Assembly (NCBI RefSeq): GCF_032302195.1
Contig: NZ_CP135275.1
Location: 7,399,001-7,463,000 of the forward strand
Source: Paenibacillus sp. MMS20-IR301
GTDB lineage: Bacteria > Bacillota > Bacilli > Paenibacillales > Paenibacillaceae
Reading direction: 5' to 3'
Length of the DNA stretch: 64,000 nt
Below, one piece after another: positions 25,760-34,735 of the stretch. The notes beneath the pieces are model-generated. The model saw only the letters and a program-made list of their open reading frames with translations. It had not been told where the DNA came from and searched no databases. The position numbers were made by a program, and so were the translations under genes. The first letter of the stretch is position 1. Every line of letters begins with the position of its first letter.

Positions 25760-27178
25760 TTGACAAACAGTAAATGGATCGGCGCAGCTTTGGCTTCAGC
25801 ACTTCTCGTAACAGGGGGAGCAGTAGGTGTTCTGGCTCCAAGCAGCAATGTCAGCGCCGCCGCCGTCAAGACAACCGCAGTGCAGGAGGGAAGCACTACT
25901 TGGAGCATTAACGGTACTCCAGTTGCACTCAGCACAATCAACAGCGGTGGTTACAAACTCTATTCGCTAAGCCAGGTTGCCGGAGAGCTTGGAGCAGGTC
26001 TAGTGCTCGGCAGCAACGGATTCCAATTAAATGACAGCAAAGGTCTACATACTGTACAAATTCAAGCAGGTGTAAAGAGCTATCAGGTTGATGGTGAAGC
26101 ACAGCAGTTCACAGTAGCACCGGTAGTTCATAACAACAAAACCTATGTGGAATTGACCAAGCTGGTTACAGCACTTGGCGGTGAGCTTGAGGCTGATACA
26201 AGCAGCATCCTGAGCTTCGCTCGCCCAGTAGGCCAATTCGATACACTTCACTGGAGTGCGGACGGAAGCCTGATCGCTAACCAAAGCGACGCCGAATCCA
26301 CACTGCTCTATAAATTCAGCCAGACCCCTGGCAACTTCGATCTGTTCTCTTCCAATAGCAGTGCAGTAGATTATGCGGTATCCGCAGATCATGAGTGGGG
26401 CGCGTTCAGCGATGAGACAGGCCTTCTGCAATTGATTAACCTGTCCTCCGGCGTAGTTACTCCTCTCGGCAAAGATACCAGCGTTAAGACTGATATCGTA
26501 TGGTCGAATGACGGCAAGACAATCTATTTCGTTCAAGGTGACAAACAAGAGAAGCTGGCGCAGATCTCTGTAGAGACTGGCGCAGTTAAAGCAGTTCTTG
26601 AAGACAAGGTAGAGAACAAATCCGAACTGCGTGTATCCGCAGACGGCAAAACTGCAGTGTACATTGTCAATATCACAGGTACTGCGAAGAACGATGCAGA
26701 CAGCACTGAAGATTCCCTCACAGTAGACTACAGTAAAGCCGGAGAACAGCTGTTCAAGCTGGATCTTGGAACTAAGGATGCTAAGCCTGTAGCGCTGACT
26801 ACTGCTCTTGACAACAAGCTGTATCCGGAAATTCTTTCTAACGGAACTGTAGCTTACCTGAGCGCTGATCCGGAAGGCAAAACAGCCAACACACTCAAAA
26901 TCATTGCGGCTGACGGCACTAGTACAGCAGTTACTTTGAGTGCAGAAGCTACCTGGTCTACTGGCGTAAACGGAGGTCTGGTTGTATCTGGTCTGACGGC
27001 AGACGGCAGCACAGTAATCTACTCTGTTGCTAACGGCGCTGCTCCGGTTGAACTTTACCGCACAGCAGAAGATGTATCTGAAGTATCCGTATCGAAGGAC
27101 GGCAGCAGGCTGGCTGTAGTAAGCGACGGCAAAGTCCTGTTGATTCAAAGCGGCAAGGCTGTACAACTGACTAACTAA
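25760..27178 (+). CDS. Secreted stalk-domain plus beta-propeller protein
   Basis: A 472-residue exported protein. The signal peptide ends near SNVSAAA; a copper-amine-oxidase N-terminal-like stalk domain follows (about 45-150; for example LSQVAGELGAGLVLG, KTYVELTKLVTALGGEL). From about residue 155 there are WD40/TolB-like repeats (DTLHWSADGSLIA, DIVWSNDGKTIYF, ELRVSADGKTAVYI). Such proteins are probably cell-wall or envelope associated. TTG start with AAAGGG upstream. It precedes pstS by 60 nt without a visible terminator, so it may be cotranscribed. Confidence 0.65.
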   Translation: MTNSKWIGAALASALLVTGGAVGVLAPSSNVSAAAVKTTAVQEGSTTWSINGTPVALSTINSGGYKLYSLSQVAGELGAGLVLGSNGFQLNDSKGLHTVQIQAGVKSYQVDGEAQQFTVAPVVHNNKTYVELTKLVTALGGELEADTSSILSFARPVGQFDTLHWSADGSLIANQSDAESTLLYKFSQTPGNFDLFSSNSSAVDYAVSADHEWGAFSDETGLLQLINLSSGVVTPLGKDTSVKTDIVWSNDGKTIYFVQGDKQEKLAQISVETGAVKAVLEDKVENKSELRVSADGKTAVYIVNITGTAKNDADSTEDSLTVDYSKAGEQLFKLDLGTKDAKPVALTTALDNKLYPEILSNGTVAYLSADPEGKTANTLKIIAADGTSTAVTLSAEATWSTGVNGGLVVSGLTADGSTVIYSVANGAAPVELYRTAEDVSEVSVSKDGSRLAVVSDGKVLLIQSGKAVQLTN

Positions 27179-27238
27179 GACCAGCTTCGTAAGTATAACA
27201 ACATTTATCGGCGATACCGCCGGGAGGAGAATTATTAC

Positions 27239-28102
27239 ATGAAGATTTTCAAAAAATTAACAGTTACAGCGCTGACTGCAGTTCTTGCAGTTACCGCATC
27301 ATTTGCAGGGATTGCCGCTGCTGCGGACAATCTTTCCGGTAAAATCACCGTTAACGGCTCTACTGCACTGCTTCCATTGACTTTGCAGGCTGCTAAAGAG
27401 TTCCAGAAGCTGCACCCTAAAGTGAAGATTGCGGCTTCAGGTAAAGGTTCCGTTACCGGACCACAGGCCGTGAAGAAGGGTATCGCTGATATCGGAGCTT
27501 GTGACTGGGATGCAAGTGTTGATGTTCCAGGCTTCAAGGCCTTCGACGGACAGGTAGCAAACAAGGTAGCTGTCATTCCTTTCGCAACCATCGTGAACAA
27601 GAATGTCGGTGTAGACAACCTGACCACTGAACAGCTTAAAGGCATCTACTCCGGTAAAATCACGAACTGGAAGGAAGTAGGCGGTTCGGATGCGGATATC
27701 GTAGTTATCACCCGTGCTTTCGGTTCCGGTACCCGTGTTAACTACCAGGCTAAAGCCCTTGCCGGCGGAGATATCGTTAAGAAAGAAAAGAACTATAAAG
27801 AAACAGGTTCCAGCGGTGACATGAAAACAGCCGTAGGTACTACACCTAACGCTATTGGCTACATTGACCTTGTCTATGTAACAGGCAGCGACATCAAAGC
27901 CGTGAAATTCAACGGGATTGCTGCTACTACTGACAATGTTATCAACGGATCTTACAAGATCTGGGCTTACGGTTACTACATGACTAAAGGCCAGCCAACC
28001 GGCGCAACTAAAGAATTCATCGAATATGTACAGAGCAAGAAGTTCCAACAGGGTTCTTTGAAGAAGCTTAAATTCATCCCGATCTCTGCAATGCAGTCCT
28101 AA
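27239..28102 (+). CDS. pstS: Phosphate ABC transporter substrate-binding protein
   Basis: A 287-residue PstS-type protein. Phosphate-binding features include NGSTALLPL, SGKGSVTGPQAVKKG, TRAFGSGTR and SSGDMKTAVGTTPNAIGY. The N-terminus is a signal peptide with a type-I-like end (GIAAAADN) and no lipobox cysteine, unusual because Gram-positive PstS is generally a lipoprotein. GGGAGGAG precedes the ATG. The transporter permeases follow directly. Confidence 0.9.
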   Translation: MKIFKKLTVTALTAVLAVTASFAGIAAAADNLSGKITVNGSTALLPLTLQAAKEFQKLHPKVKIAASGKGSVTGPQAVKKGIADIGACDWDASVDVPGFKAFDGQVANKVAVIPFATIVNKNVGVDNLTTEQLKGIYSGKITNWKEVGGSDADIVVITRAFGSGTRVNYQAKALAGGDIVKKEKNYKETGSSGDMKTAVGTTPNAIGYIDLVYVTGSDIKAVKFNGIAATTDNVINGSYKIWAYGYYMTKGQPTGATKEFIEYVQSKKFQQGSLKKLKFIPISAMQS

Positions 28103-28192
28103 GTTTATTCATAACGCAAGCTATATATTGAGAGGTAACAGCGGCCAGCTCCGGAGAACAATGCGGAGTTGGCCTCTTACAGGAGGGAAAGT

Positions 28193-29137
28193 ATGGGGGC
28201 ACCGGTTCACGGCCTGACATCGCGAGAGCAGAATAGCCTTGAGAAAGTTCAAGTGGATAGCAAACGGCACCAGCGGCATTTACTCGGCAATACAATATCC
28301 CGTTATTATTTCTTATTCAGTATCCTGGCACTATGTCTGGTGCTCGGTCTAGTTATCGTATTCATCGGCAAGACGGCGCTGTTATTGTTCGCCAATATTT
28401 CACCGCTCGATTTCTTCTTCTCTTTCAACTGGACACCGGAAGAGGACTTCTTCGGCGCCGCTGCCTTTATCCTAAATACATTGTCTCTCACAGCGCTGAC
28501 ACTGGTGATTGCGGTGCCGATCTCGGTAGGGATGGCAGTGCTCTGTGCGGAGATTGCTCCGAAATGGATGAAGAGCTTTATCCGCCCGGTGCTCGATCTG
28601 CTGGTCGGTATTCCTTCTATTGTATACGGCTATCTGGGCCTGACCGTTCTGCTTCCCTTCCTGCGCAGAGTCAGCGGTGAAGGTCTTGGAGACGGGCTGC
28701 TAGCTGCAGCGCTGGTCCTGGCACTGATGGTGCTGCCGACGATCTGCCGGATCAGCGATGATGCCATTGTCTCGGTTCCGCGGAAGTACCGTGATGCCGC
28801 CTATGCGCTTGGCTCAACCCGTATTCAAGTCATCATGCGTATTGTGCTGCCTGCGGCCAGCCGGGGTATTATCTCGGCAGTGATTCTTGGCATGACGCGG
28901 GCCATCGGTGAGACTATGGCGGTGGTTATGGTCATCGGAAATACACCGCAACTGGCGAAAAGCCTCTTCTCGCCAACCTCCGTGCTGACCAGTAATATCG
29001 TTATGCAGATCTCGAACGTAGAGTTTGATTCCACCTGGAACTACGCACTGCATATGATGGCATTCCTGCTGCTGCTGATCTCTTTCGTACTTATTCTAAT
29101 TATCCGCCTCCTGGGCCGTAAACGGAGGGACGCCTAA
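28193..29137 (+). CDS. pstC: Phosphate ABC transporter permease PstC
   Basis: 314 residues with six membrane segments and the EAA-type loop (YALGSTRIQVIMRIVLPAA) of binding-protein-dependent permeases. ATG 28193 is chosen because AGGAGGG lies 5 nt upstream; a TTG eight codons earlier has none. It touches pstA (stop TAA then ATG). Confidence 0.9.
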   Translation: MGAPVHGLTSREQNSLEKVQVDSKRHQRHLLGNTISRYYFLFSILALCLVLGLVIVFIGKTALLLFANISPLDFFFSFNWTPEEDFFGAAAFILNTLSLTALTLVIAVPISVGMAVLCAEIAPKWMKSFIRPVLDLLVGIPSIVYGYLGLTVLLPFLRRVSGEGLGDGLLAAALVLALMVLPTICRISDDAIVSVPRKYRDAAYALGSTRIQVIMRIVLPAASRGIISAVILGMTRAIGETMAVVMVIGNTPQLAKSLFSPTSVLTSNIVMQISNVEFDSTWNYALHMMAFLLLLISFVLILIIRLLGRKRRDA

Positions 29138-30019
29138 ATGAACGGATTCGCTCGTACACCACATTCCGCCCGGGCACAACGCCGCAATAAATTAGCAACC
29201 ATCGGTTTCTATACACTGGGCGTTCTGGTGCTGCTGCTGATATTCTGGCTGCTGTTCACCATACTGGGCAAGGGGCTGCCCGCCTTGCGCCCCGACTTCC
29301 TGATCAAACAGCCGGAAGAGATTGATGCCGGCGGCGGGATCGGTCCTGTCCTGTTCAACTCCTTCTATATTCTGATTATCTCGCTGCTGATCTCCGTTCC
29401 GATCGGGATCGGTGCAGGGATCTATATGGCAGAGTATGCACCGGATAATGCCTTCACAGCCGGACTGCGTATCTGCGTGGAATCCCTGGCTTCGGTCCCG
29501 TCTATCGTGTTCGGTCTCCTCGGGCTGGCCATCTTCGCCGAGTATTTCGGCATCGGCCTGACGATCATCGGCGGGGGCGTCAGCCTGGCACTGCTGAATC
29601 TGCCGACACTGGCCCGCGTCACGGAAGAATCCATCCGTGCGGTTCCGGGGGATATCCGTGAAGCCGGCTATGCACTCGGGATGACGAAGTTCCATGTCAT
29701 CCGCAAGGTTGTGCTGCCGGTTGCCCTTCCGGCAATCGTTACCGGCGTCTGCCTTGTGGCCGGACGCGCCTTTGGCGAATCGGCGGTCATTATCCTGACC
29801 GCCGGCCTCAGCACCTCCGGTGAGATGTGGGATTTCAATCTGTTCTCACCGGGTGAGACGCTGGCAGTCCATCTCTGGTATGTGCAGTCTGAAGCGATTG
29901 TTGAGGATGCACGCCAGATTGCCGACAAATCTGCTGCGGTGCTTGTATTTATCGTGCTGCTGATCAACTTCTCGTTCCGCTTCCCGCTGTGGCTGGGCAA
30001 CCGCCGTAAGGGACGCTGA
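29138..30019 (+). CDS. pstA: Phosphate ABC transporter permease PstA
   Basis: 293 residues with six hydrophobic segments and loop AGYALGMTKFHVIRKVVLPVA. It heterodimerises with PstC. It is the last gene of the operon: a strong terminator follows and no pstB or phoU is present here, so the ATPase must be encoded elsewhere. Confidence 0.9.
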   Translation: MNGFARTPHSARAQRRNKLATIGFYTLGVLVLLLIFWLLFTILGKGLPALRPDFLIKQPEEIDAGGGIGPVLFNSFYILIISLLISVPIGIGAGIYMAEYAPDNAFTAGLRICVESLASVPSIVFGLLGLAIFAEYFGIGLTIIGGGVSLALLNLPTLARVTEESIRAVPGDIREAGYALGMTKFHVIRKVVLPVALPAIVTGVCLVAGRAFGESAVIILTAGLSTSGEMWDFNLFSPGETLAVHLWYVQSEAIVEDARQIADKSAAVLVFIVLLINFSFRFPLWLGNRRKGR

Positions 30020-30048
30020 GGCTTGAACTGTAATTGACTGGTTTGAAT

Positions 30049-30099
30049 AGAAACAGGCTGCTCTGCTGTGGATGAATCACAGCAGAGCAGCCTGTTTCT
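30049..30099 (+). terminator. Strong hairpin terminator after pstA
   Basis: A 22-bp perfect stem (ends AGAAACAGG and CCTGTTTCT) with a 7-nt loop GATGAAT. There is only a short T stretch inside the right arm, but the stability and location at the pst operon end indicate a transcription stop, or an mRNA 3' stabiliser. Confidence 0.8.
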
Positions 30100-30164
30100 G
30101 CATTGCTTAAAGCAGTTAATAATACTAAACTGAAGACAGAGCTTGGAACAGGAGGTGTGCCATT

Positions 30165-32036
30165 ATGCCTGACCGTATGTCTGAACAGGAATTGAATAAG
30201 CTGATTAATATGCTGGAGCTGTCCCAGGATCATAGTGATCTTGAACTGGACTTTTCGTTTATGGTTCCCGAAGAAGAGGGCAATGACAATGGCGGACGGC
30301 TGCTTGTCCGGGCCGACAAGATTTTCATACAGGACCCGCTTCCGGGCGGGCCGCCGGCAATGGTTAAGGCCGTTCCTCCGGTTGTCCTGCATATCAATGG
30401 TGAGCCTGTCACCGGGCTGGTAGAGGTCACCACCGCAGACAGTATAGAATGGGAGATTGCCGAGCCCCCGCTCTATTCGGTGACGATGTCGGAGGACCGC
30501 CTGCGGGCTTTTTTTACCTTGCATTCTACAAAGAAGTTCGCCTGGAAGCTGAATGATCAGCTGTCTGCCGGGATGGTGGAAGTAGATGCTGTAATGGATT
30601 CCGAGAGCATCACCTCGGTGCTGGGCCTCAATCAGATCCTCACCGATTTCGAGCGCCGCGGAATTATCCAGAATCTGAATATTTCCGGCATCCACAGCGA
30701 ACTGCAGAATCCCACCTACCAGCCGATTACTGCGGCCAAAGGCAGGGCGGCTGTGCCAGGTGAGAATGCCCATCTGGAGCTGCTGTTCTCCGAAGTAATT
30801 GAGAATCAATTCAATGAAACTGAGGGCCAGGTGGATTACCGCAATCATCTACGCATTCCTTCGGTCATCCGGGGTGAAGTGCTGGCCCGTAAAATTCCGG
30901 TGGTTGAGGGGATTCCCGGCTATGATGTATTCGGAGAGATTATCTACCCTCCGCCGCCGGCGGATATAACCATCCTCGGCAGGAACAACACCGTGCTGCT
31001 GGCAGGCAATGAGATCCGCGCCCTGCGCGAGGGCCGGCCCCGGGTTACGGGTGACCGGATCAAATATTTTGACATCTGTACCTCCTACATGGTCCCGGGT
31101 AATGTGAATATAAGATCCGGCAATATTGTATTCTCCGGCGATGTTATTATCCGCGGCGATGTGGAAGATAACATGATCATTGAGTCGCTGGGCAATGTGT
31201 ACGTTGCCGGCAGTGTGTATAACTCAACAATCACAGCCACCGGCAGCATTCTGGTCAAAGGCAATGTGGTGAACAGCAAGCTGTATTCCGGCTACTTCGG
31301 CGTCATGTACAACCGGATCTATAACTGCTCCAAGCTGCTGATTGAAGAGACACGGCTCCTCCAGAAAGCGGTGCGGATGCTGGTACAGGCCGTTCATGGC
31401 CGGAAGCAGAGCGTCAAATATGGACAGGCTGTCCTGCTGCTGCTGGAGAGCAAATTCCAGAAGATTCCCCAGCTGATTAAGGAGCTGCTGTCCGTGCTGG
31501 CCACGGTTCAGGCCTCCTACCATCAGGATCTGGAGCAGACGCTGCATTTCCTCGGGATGTTCCTGAAGCCGGCACAGCTGGTGGATTATATGAATGAGGC
31601 TGCACTTGGCGGAGTGATCGGCATGCTGGAGGAGCTGCACATGGGAGTGGCCCGGATGCAGGAGACGAAGGTCGAGGTTAACATCGGCCAATGCCAGAAC
31701 AGCACACTGAAATCAAACGGCGACATTACCATACACAGGGATGGTATTGTGCAGAGTGAGCTGTTCTCCTCCGGTAACATTTCCTTTCTGAAGACGCTTT
31801 CGGTCTGCCGCGGCTCCAAGCTGGAGGCGGGAGGCAGCATAACAGCTTCCTATGTCGGCGGGGAGAGCGGAGCCCAGTCCTACCTGAAAGCCAGACACAG
31901 CATCTCCGTCCGCAAAATGTATCAGGGCAGAGTCACCGTTGACCGCTATGCCGCTGATATCACTGAACCGATGGAGAACCGTGTATTCGATGCTGAGGCT
32001 GTACGGATGATTAAGCTGGCGGCAGAGACAAAGTAA
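30165..32036 (+). CDS. FapA-family (DUF342) polymer-forming protein
   Basis: A 623-residue protein. The N-terminal domain leads to a repeated beta-helix region typical of FapA proteins (GNVNIRSGNIVFSGDVIIRG, GNVYVAGSVYNSTITATGSI, GDITIHRDGIVQSELFSSGN), with a coiled-coil insertion (about 395-505; LLEESKFQK-like helices). Family members have been named flagellar assembly protein A, but their role is uncertain. GGAGGTG precedes the ATG. No flagellar genes are nearby. Confidence 0.75.
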   Translation: MPDRMSEQELNKLINMLELSQDHSDLELDFSFMVPEEEGNDNGGRLLVRADKIFIQDPLPGGPPAMVKAVPPVVLHINGEPVTGLVEVTTADSIEWEIAEPPLYSVTMSEDRLRAFFTLHSTKKFAWKLNDQLSAGMVEVDAVMDSESITSVLGLNQILTDFERRGIIQNLNISGIHSELQNPTYQPITAAKGRAAVPGENAHLELLFSEVIENQFNETEGQVDYRNHLRIPSVIRGEVLARKIPVVEGIPGYDVFGEIIYPPPPADITILGRNNTVLLAGNEIRALREGRPRVTGDRIKYFDICTSYMVPGNVNIRSGNIVFSGDVIIRGDVEDNMIIESLGNVYVAGSVYNSTITATGSILVKGNVVNSKLYSGYFGVMYNRIYNCSKLLIEETRLLQKAVRMLVQAVHGRKQSVKYGQAVLLLLESKFQKIPQLIKELLSVLATVQASYHQDLEQTLHFLGMFLKPAQLVDYMNEAALGGVIGMLEELHMGVARMQETKVEVNIGQCQNSTLKSNGDITIHRDGIVQSELFSSGNISFLKTLSVCRGSKLEAGGSITASYVGGESGAQSYLKARHSISVRKMYQGRVTVDRYAADITEPMENRVFDAEAVRMIKLAAETK

Positions 32037-32209
32037 AGATGGAGTGCCTGGCTGGAGTATACGACAAGGGAGCCGAGGCCCCGGCTGTATGAATAGGGTG
32101 GAGATACGATCCACTCCTAAACTGGCTGAAGAATCGGGCTTGGGAAACGCATCTTATCTGGAACGGTTGCTGCAAGGAAACAAAGAATATTATAAAAAGG
32201 AGCATAAGA

Positions 32210-33436
32210 ATGTTTAATGCTGAACAAGTGAAAAAATTTATCCTCCATCCCGAGTCTGTTGTGAGCAACTTCGCACTGCGTTTTTTTGCCGAGAGCTTTT
32301 TATATGAGAATGATACTACCTTGATGCCGCTTGTGATAGACAAACTGAAGCAAACTAAGAATACGGGAACTATTCATCTGCCCTATGCCTACAACTTCCC
32401 GCAGACTGAAGAGACCATCCGCGAGCTGCTGGATTTACGCAAGTCGCCGTCTAACAGTAAGAATACGAATATGCTTATACAGAACATCTTATATCATTGT
32501 GAGCCTCAGTTGCTGATCCCCTTCAAGGAGACAATCGAACAAGACCCGGTCTGGAAAAAACGGGTTGAGCAAAAGAATAATCTAGCAAAAATGAACGATC
32601 AGGAACTGCTGGATGTCTTCAGAGTATTTATTGAGCAAAGCACCGGGAAATATTGGGGAGAATTTGATGCGGAGTACGGAGATGATATCGTAAATGAACT
32701 GGCCCGCCGGAGCTGTATGGATTCCGAAACGGTGCTGCAGAAGCTGCGCAATAGTGATCCGGGCGACTCAAGCTATGAAGTACCTTATCTTATCCAGCTT
32801 GCAGGCCTAATGAAGCTGGAGGCGGCTATTCCAGTACTGTGCGGTTTCCTGGCGGAAGAAGATGACCTGCTTCAGTCTAATGCCGAAGAGGCGCTTGTGC
32901 GAATCGGGACACCGGAGGTTATAGTGACGCTGAAGGAACAATATCCTGCTAGTGAAGATGAATTCCACCGGCAGTTTGCGGCAAGTGTATTGGGTAAAAT
33001 TAAACTGCCCGCCTCCGAGGAGGCGGTGCTTGCACTGCTGCCGGAAGACCGCTATCTTACTAGTGCGACTACGCTGGCTGATTCTCTCTGCGAGTTGGGG
33101 GCAAGTAAGGCTCTTTCAGTTGTTGAGACTATGATGGAAGAAGGATACGCCAGAGAATTGCTGAATCTTACGGATTCCATATATGCATATTGCGTCATTT
33201 CAGGCAGGTCGCATCCGCTGTTATCAGACTGGAAGAAAGAGCTTGCTGTGCAAGAACGGCGGATGGTCAAGCATGAAGCTGAACTCAACAGGATGTTCAG
33301 TACTAAAACTCCCATAGGAACTCATAACCGGTTAAACGGAACGGAGAAAACTTATGTAAGCCCGGAAAAAGTAGGCCGCAACGATCCTTGTCCTTGCGGA
33401 AGCGGGAAGAAGCATAAGAAATGCTGTGGCGCTTAG
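32210..33436 (+). CDS. HEAT-like repeat protein with C-terminal SEC-C motif
   Basis: A 408-residue protein. The central part (about 130-320) has helical pairs resembling HEAT/PBS lyase repeats ([20 protein letters not shown] and [16 protein letters not shown]). The C-terminus [17 protein letters not shown] is a complete SEC-C zinc-binding motif. The combination suggests a protein-interaction role. AAAAAGGAG precedes the ATG. Confidence 0.75.
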   Translation: MFNAEQVKKFILHPESVVSNFALRFFAESFLYENDTTLMPLVIDKLKQTKNTGTIHLPYAYNFPQTEETIRELLDLRKSPSNSKNTNMLIQNILYHCEPQLLIPFKETIEQDPVWKKRVEQKNNLAKMNDQELLDVFRVFIEQSTGKYWGEFDAEYGDDIVNELARRSCMDSETVLQKLRNSDPGDSSYEVPYLIQLAGLMKLEAAIPVLCGFLAEEDDLLQSNAEEALVRIGTPEVIVTLKEQYPASEDEFHRQFAASVLGKIKLPASEEAVLALLPEDRYLTSATTLADSLCELGASKALSVVETMMEEGYARELLNLTDSIYAYCVISGRSHPLLSDWKKELAVQERRMVKHEAELNRMFSTKTPIGTHNRLNGTEKTYVSPEKVGRNDPCPCGSGKKHKKCCGA

Positions 33437-33599
33437 CTGCTCATCTCTGGCCTGAAACGGGGGCAGGTAAATGAGCTGGATACGAACTTATTGAGGATCG
33501 CGCTGGCGGCGGACCTGCCCATGCAGACTCAGCCGGCTGGTGAGGACCCATGCGGACTTAGGAGACCTTATTTGGCGGAAAAGCCGGCTTTCGTGCCGG

Positions 33600-33682
33600 T
33601 TGCGGACACAGGGGCCCTTATTTTGCTCAATAGCGCTCAAAATGAGGGGAAACGGGTTACTTAACGGCTCCTGTGTCCGCAA
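33600..33682. repeat. Long palindromic intergenic element
   Basis: Perfect 13-bp outer arms TTGCGGACACAGG and CCTGTGTCCGCAA, with a second inner pairing (CCCTTATTTTG against CAAAATGAGGG, one G-U). The whole 83 bp would fold as one near-continuous hairpin. No T-tract and no coding frame. The flanking 33437-33599 and 33683-33747 hold no gene that I can support. Confidence 0.6.
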
Positions 33683-33747
33683 GGACTGCGGAATGCCGGA
33701 ATCCGCCCGAATAACGGCTCTCCAGTCCGCAACGCTCACCCCGCAGA

Positions 33748-34524
33748 CGCCCAGGCTTCTCATCCTCCGGACGCAAAAACAGCCTTCCCGAAGGAAGGCT
33801 GTTTGCTTACGTCCCGGAAGGGATACAGCCCATTCGGGCTGATTGCGAAGCGGGTGCTAACGAAGCTTATGCTCCAACGAACCCGGCTGCCGCCCAGGCT
33901 TCTCATCCCCCGGACGCAAAAACAGCCTTCCCGAAGGAAGGCTGTTTGCTTACGTCCCGGAAGGGATACAGCCCATTCGGGCTGATTGCGAAGCAAGTGC
34001 TAACGAAGCTTATGCTCCAACGAACCCGGCTGCCGCCCAGGCTTCTCATCCTCCGGACGCAAAAACAGCCTTCCCGAAGGAAGGCTGTTTGCTTACGTCC
34101 CGGAAGGGATACAGCCCATTCGGGCTGATTGCGAAGCGGGTGCTAACGAAGCTTATGCTCCAACGAACCCGGCTGCCGCCCAGGCTTCTCATCCCCCGGA
34201 CGCAAAAACAGCCTTCCCGAAGGAAGGCTGTTTGCTTACGTCCCGGAAGGGATACAGCCCATTCGGGCTGATTGCGAAGCGGGTGCTAACGAAGCTTATG
34301 CTCCAACGAACCCGGCTGCCGCCCAGGCTTCTCATCCCCCGGACGCAAAAACAGCCTTCCCGAAGGAGGCTGTTTGCTTACGTCCCGGAAGGGATACAGC
34401 CCATTCGGGCTGATTGCGAAGCGGGTGCTAACGAAGCTTATGCTCCAACGAACCCGGCTGCCGCCCAGGCTTCTCATCCCCCGGACGCAAAAACAGCCTT
34501 CCCGAAGGAAGGCTGTTTGCTTAC
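33748..34524. repeat. 143-bp tandem array of tRNA 3' ends plus terminators
   Basis: Five near-identical 143-bp units (one is 142) lie immediately beside the tRNA-Arg gene. Each unit contains a terminator hairpin (AAACAGCCTTCC paired with GGAAGGCTGTTT, loop TTCG on the minus strand), then GTCCCGGAAGGGAT, identical to the last 14 nt of the tRNA gene, at 33811, 33954, 34097, 34240 and 34382, and a second hairpin CAGCCC/GGGCTG. The real tRNA continues the same period at 34525. The unit copied is therefore tRNA tail + terminator + spacer. One terminator has lost 1 nt. Confidence 0.9.
34491..34518 (-). terminator. Terminator of the tRNA-Arg gene
   Basis: Stem AAACAGCCTTCC/GGAAGGCTGTTT with a C(TTCG)G tetraloop on the minus strand, followed by TTTTTGCG, 6 nt after the end of the tRNA. 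Five further near-copies follow downstream in the tandem array. Confidence 0.85.
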
Positions 34525-34597
34525 GTCCCGGAAGGGATTCGAACCCCCGACCGTGCGCTTAGAAGGCGCATGCTCTATCCAGCTGAGCTACCGGGAC
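34524..34597 (-). tRNA. tRNA-Arg (anticodon TCT)
   Basis: A 74-nt cloverleaf on the minus strand: acceptor GTCCCGG with CCGGGAC, D-arm GCTCAGCTGGATAGAGC, anticodon arm TGCGC-CTTCTAA-GCGCA with anticodon TCT, and T-loop TTCGAAT. The 3' CCA is not encoded; the discriminator base is G. The acceptor 3' half is copied in each unit of the adjacent tandem array. Confidence 0.95.
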
Positions 34598-34666
34598 ATG
34601 ACCACTAACTGAAAAGCAAGCAAAAATTATGTTATCATACATACTTAAGTTTTTCAACCTGTTTTT

Positions 34667-34694
34667 TTGAAACGATACAGGGATATGCTATAAT
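34667..34694 (+). promoter_or_regulatory. SigmaA-type promoter upstream of the tig-proximal gene
   Basis: TTGAAA (34667-34672), 16-bp spacer with TGC extended element, then TATAAT (34689-34694), 42 nt before the coding start. Confidence 0.7.
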
Positions 34695-34735
34695 CTACAA
34701 TGGACTCAAGGAACGGAGAAAAAGGAGGTGCCCTC

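Noticed and set aside
25640..25760. Possible PhoP box upstream of the stalk/propeller gene and pstS
   Set aside because: TTTACA/ATAACA-like hexamers are present but not at the 11-bp spacing required.
26045..27166. Long minus-strand frame opposite the stalk/propeller gene
   Set aside because: Same kind of codon-bias shadow; the plus-strand protein has signal peptide and domain repeats.
33748..34524. Tandem array considered as a CRISPR
   Set aside because: Units are 143 bp with no variable spacers; each unit is nearly identical throughout and contains terminator and tRNA tail.
33803..34612. Repeated 60-residue open frames in the tandem array
   Set aside because: The period of 143 is not a multiple of three, all have the same shadow sequence, and no ribosome-binding site precedes them.
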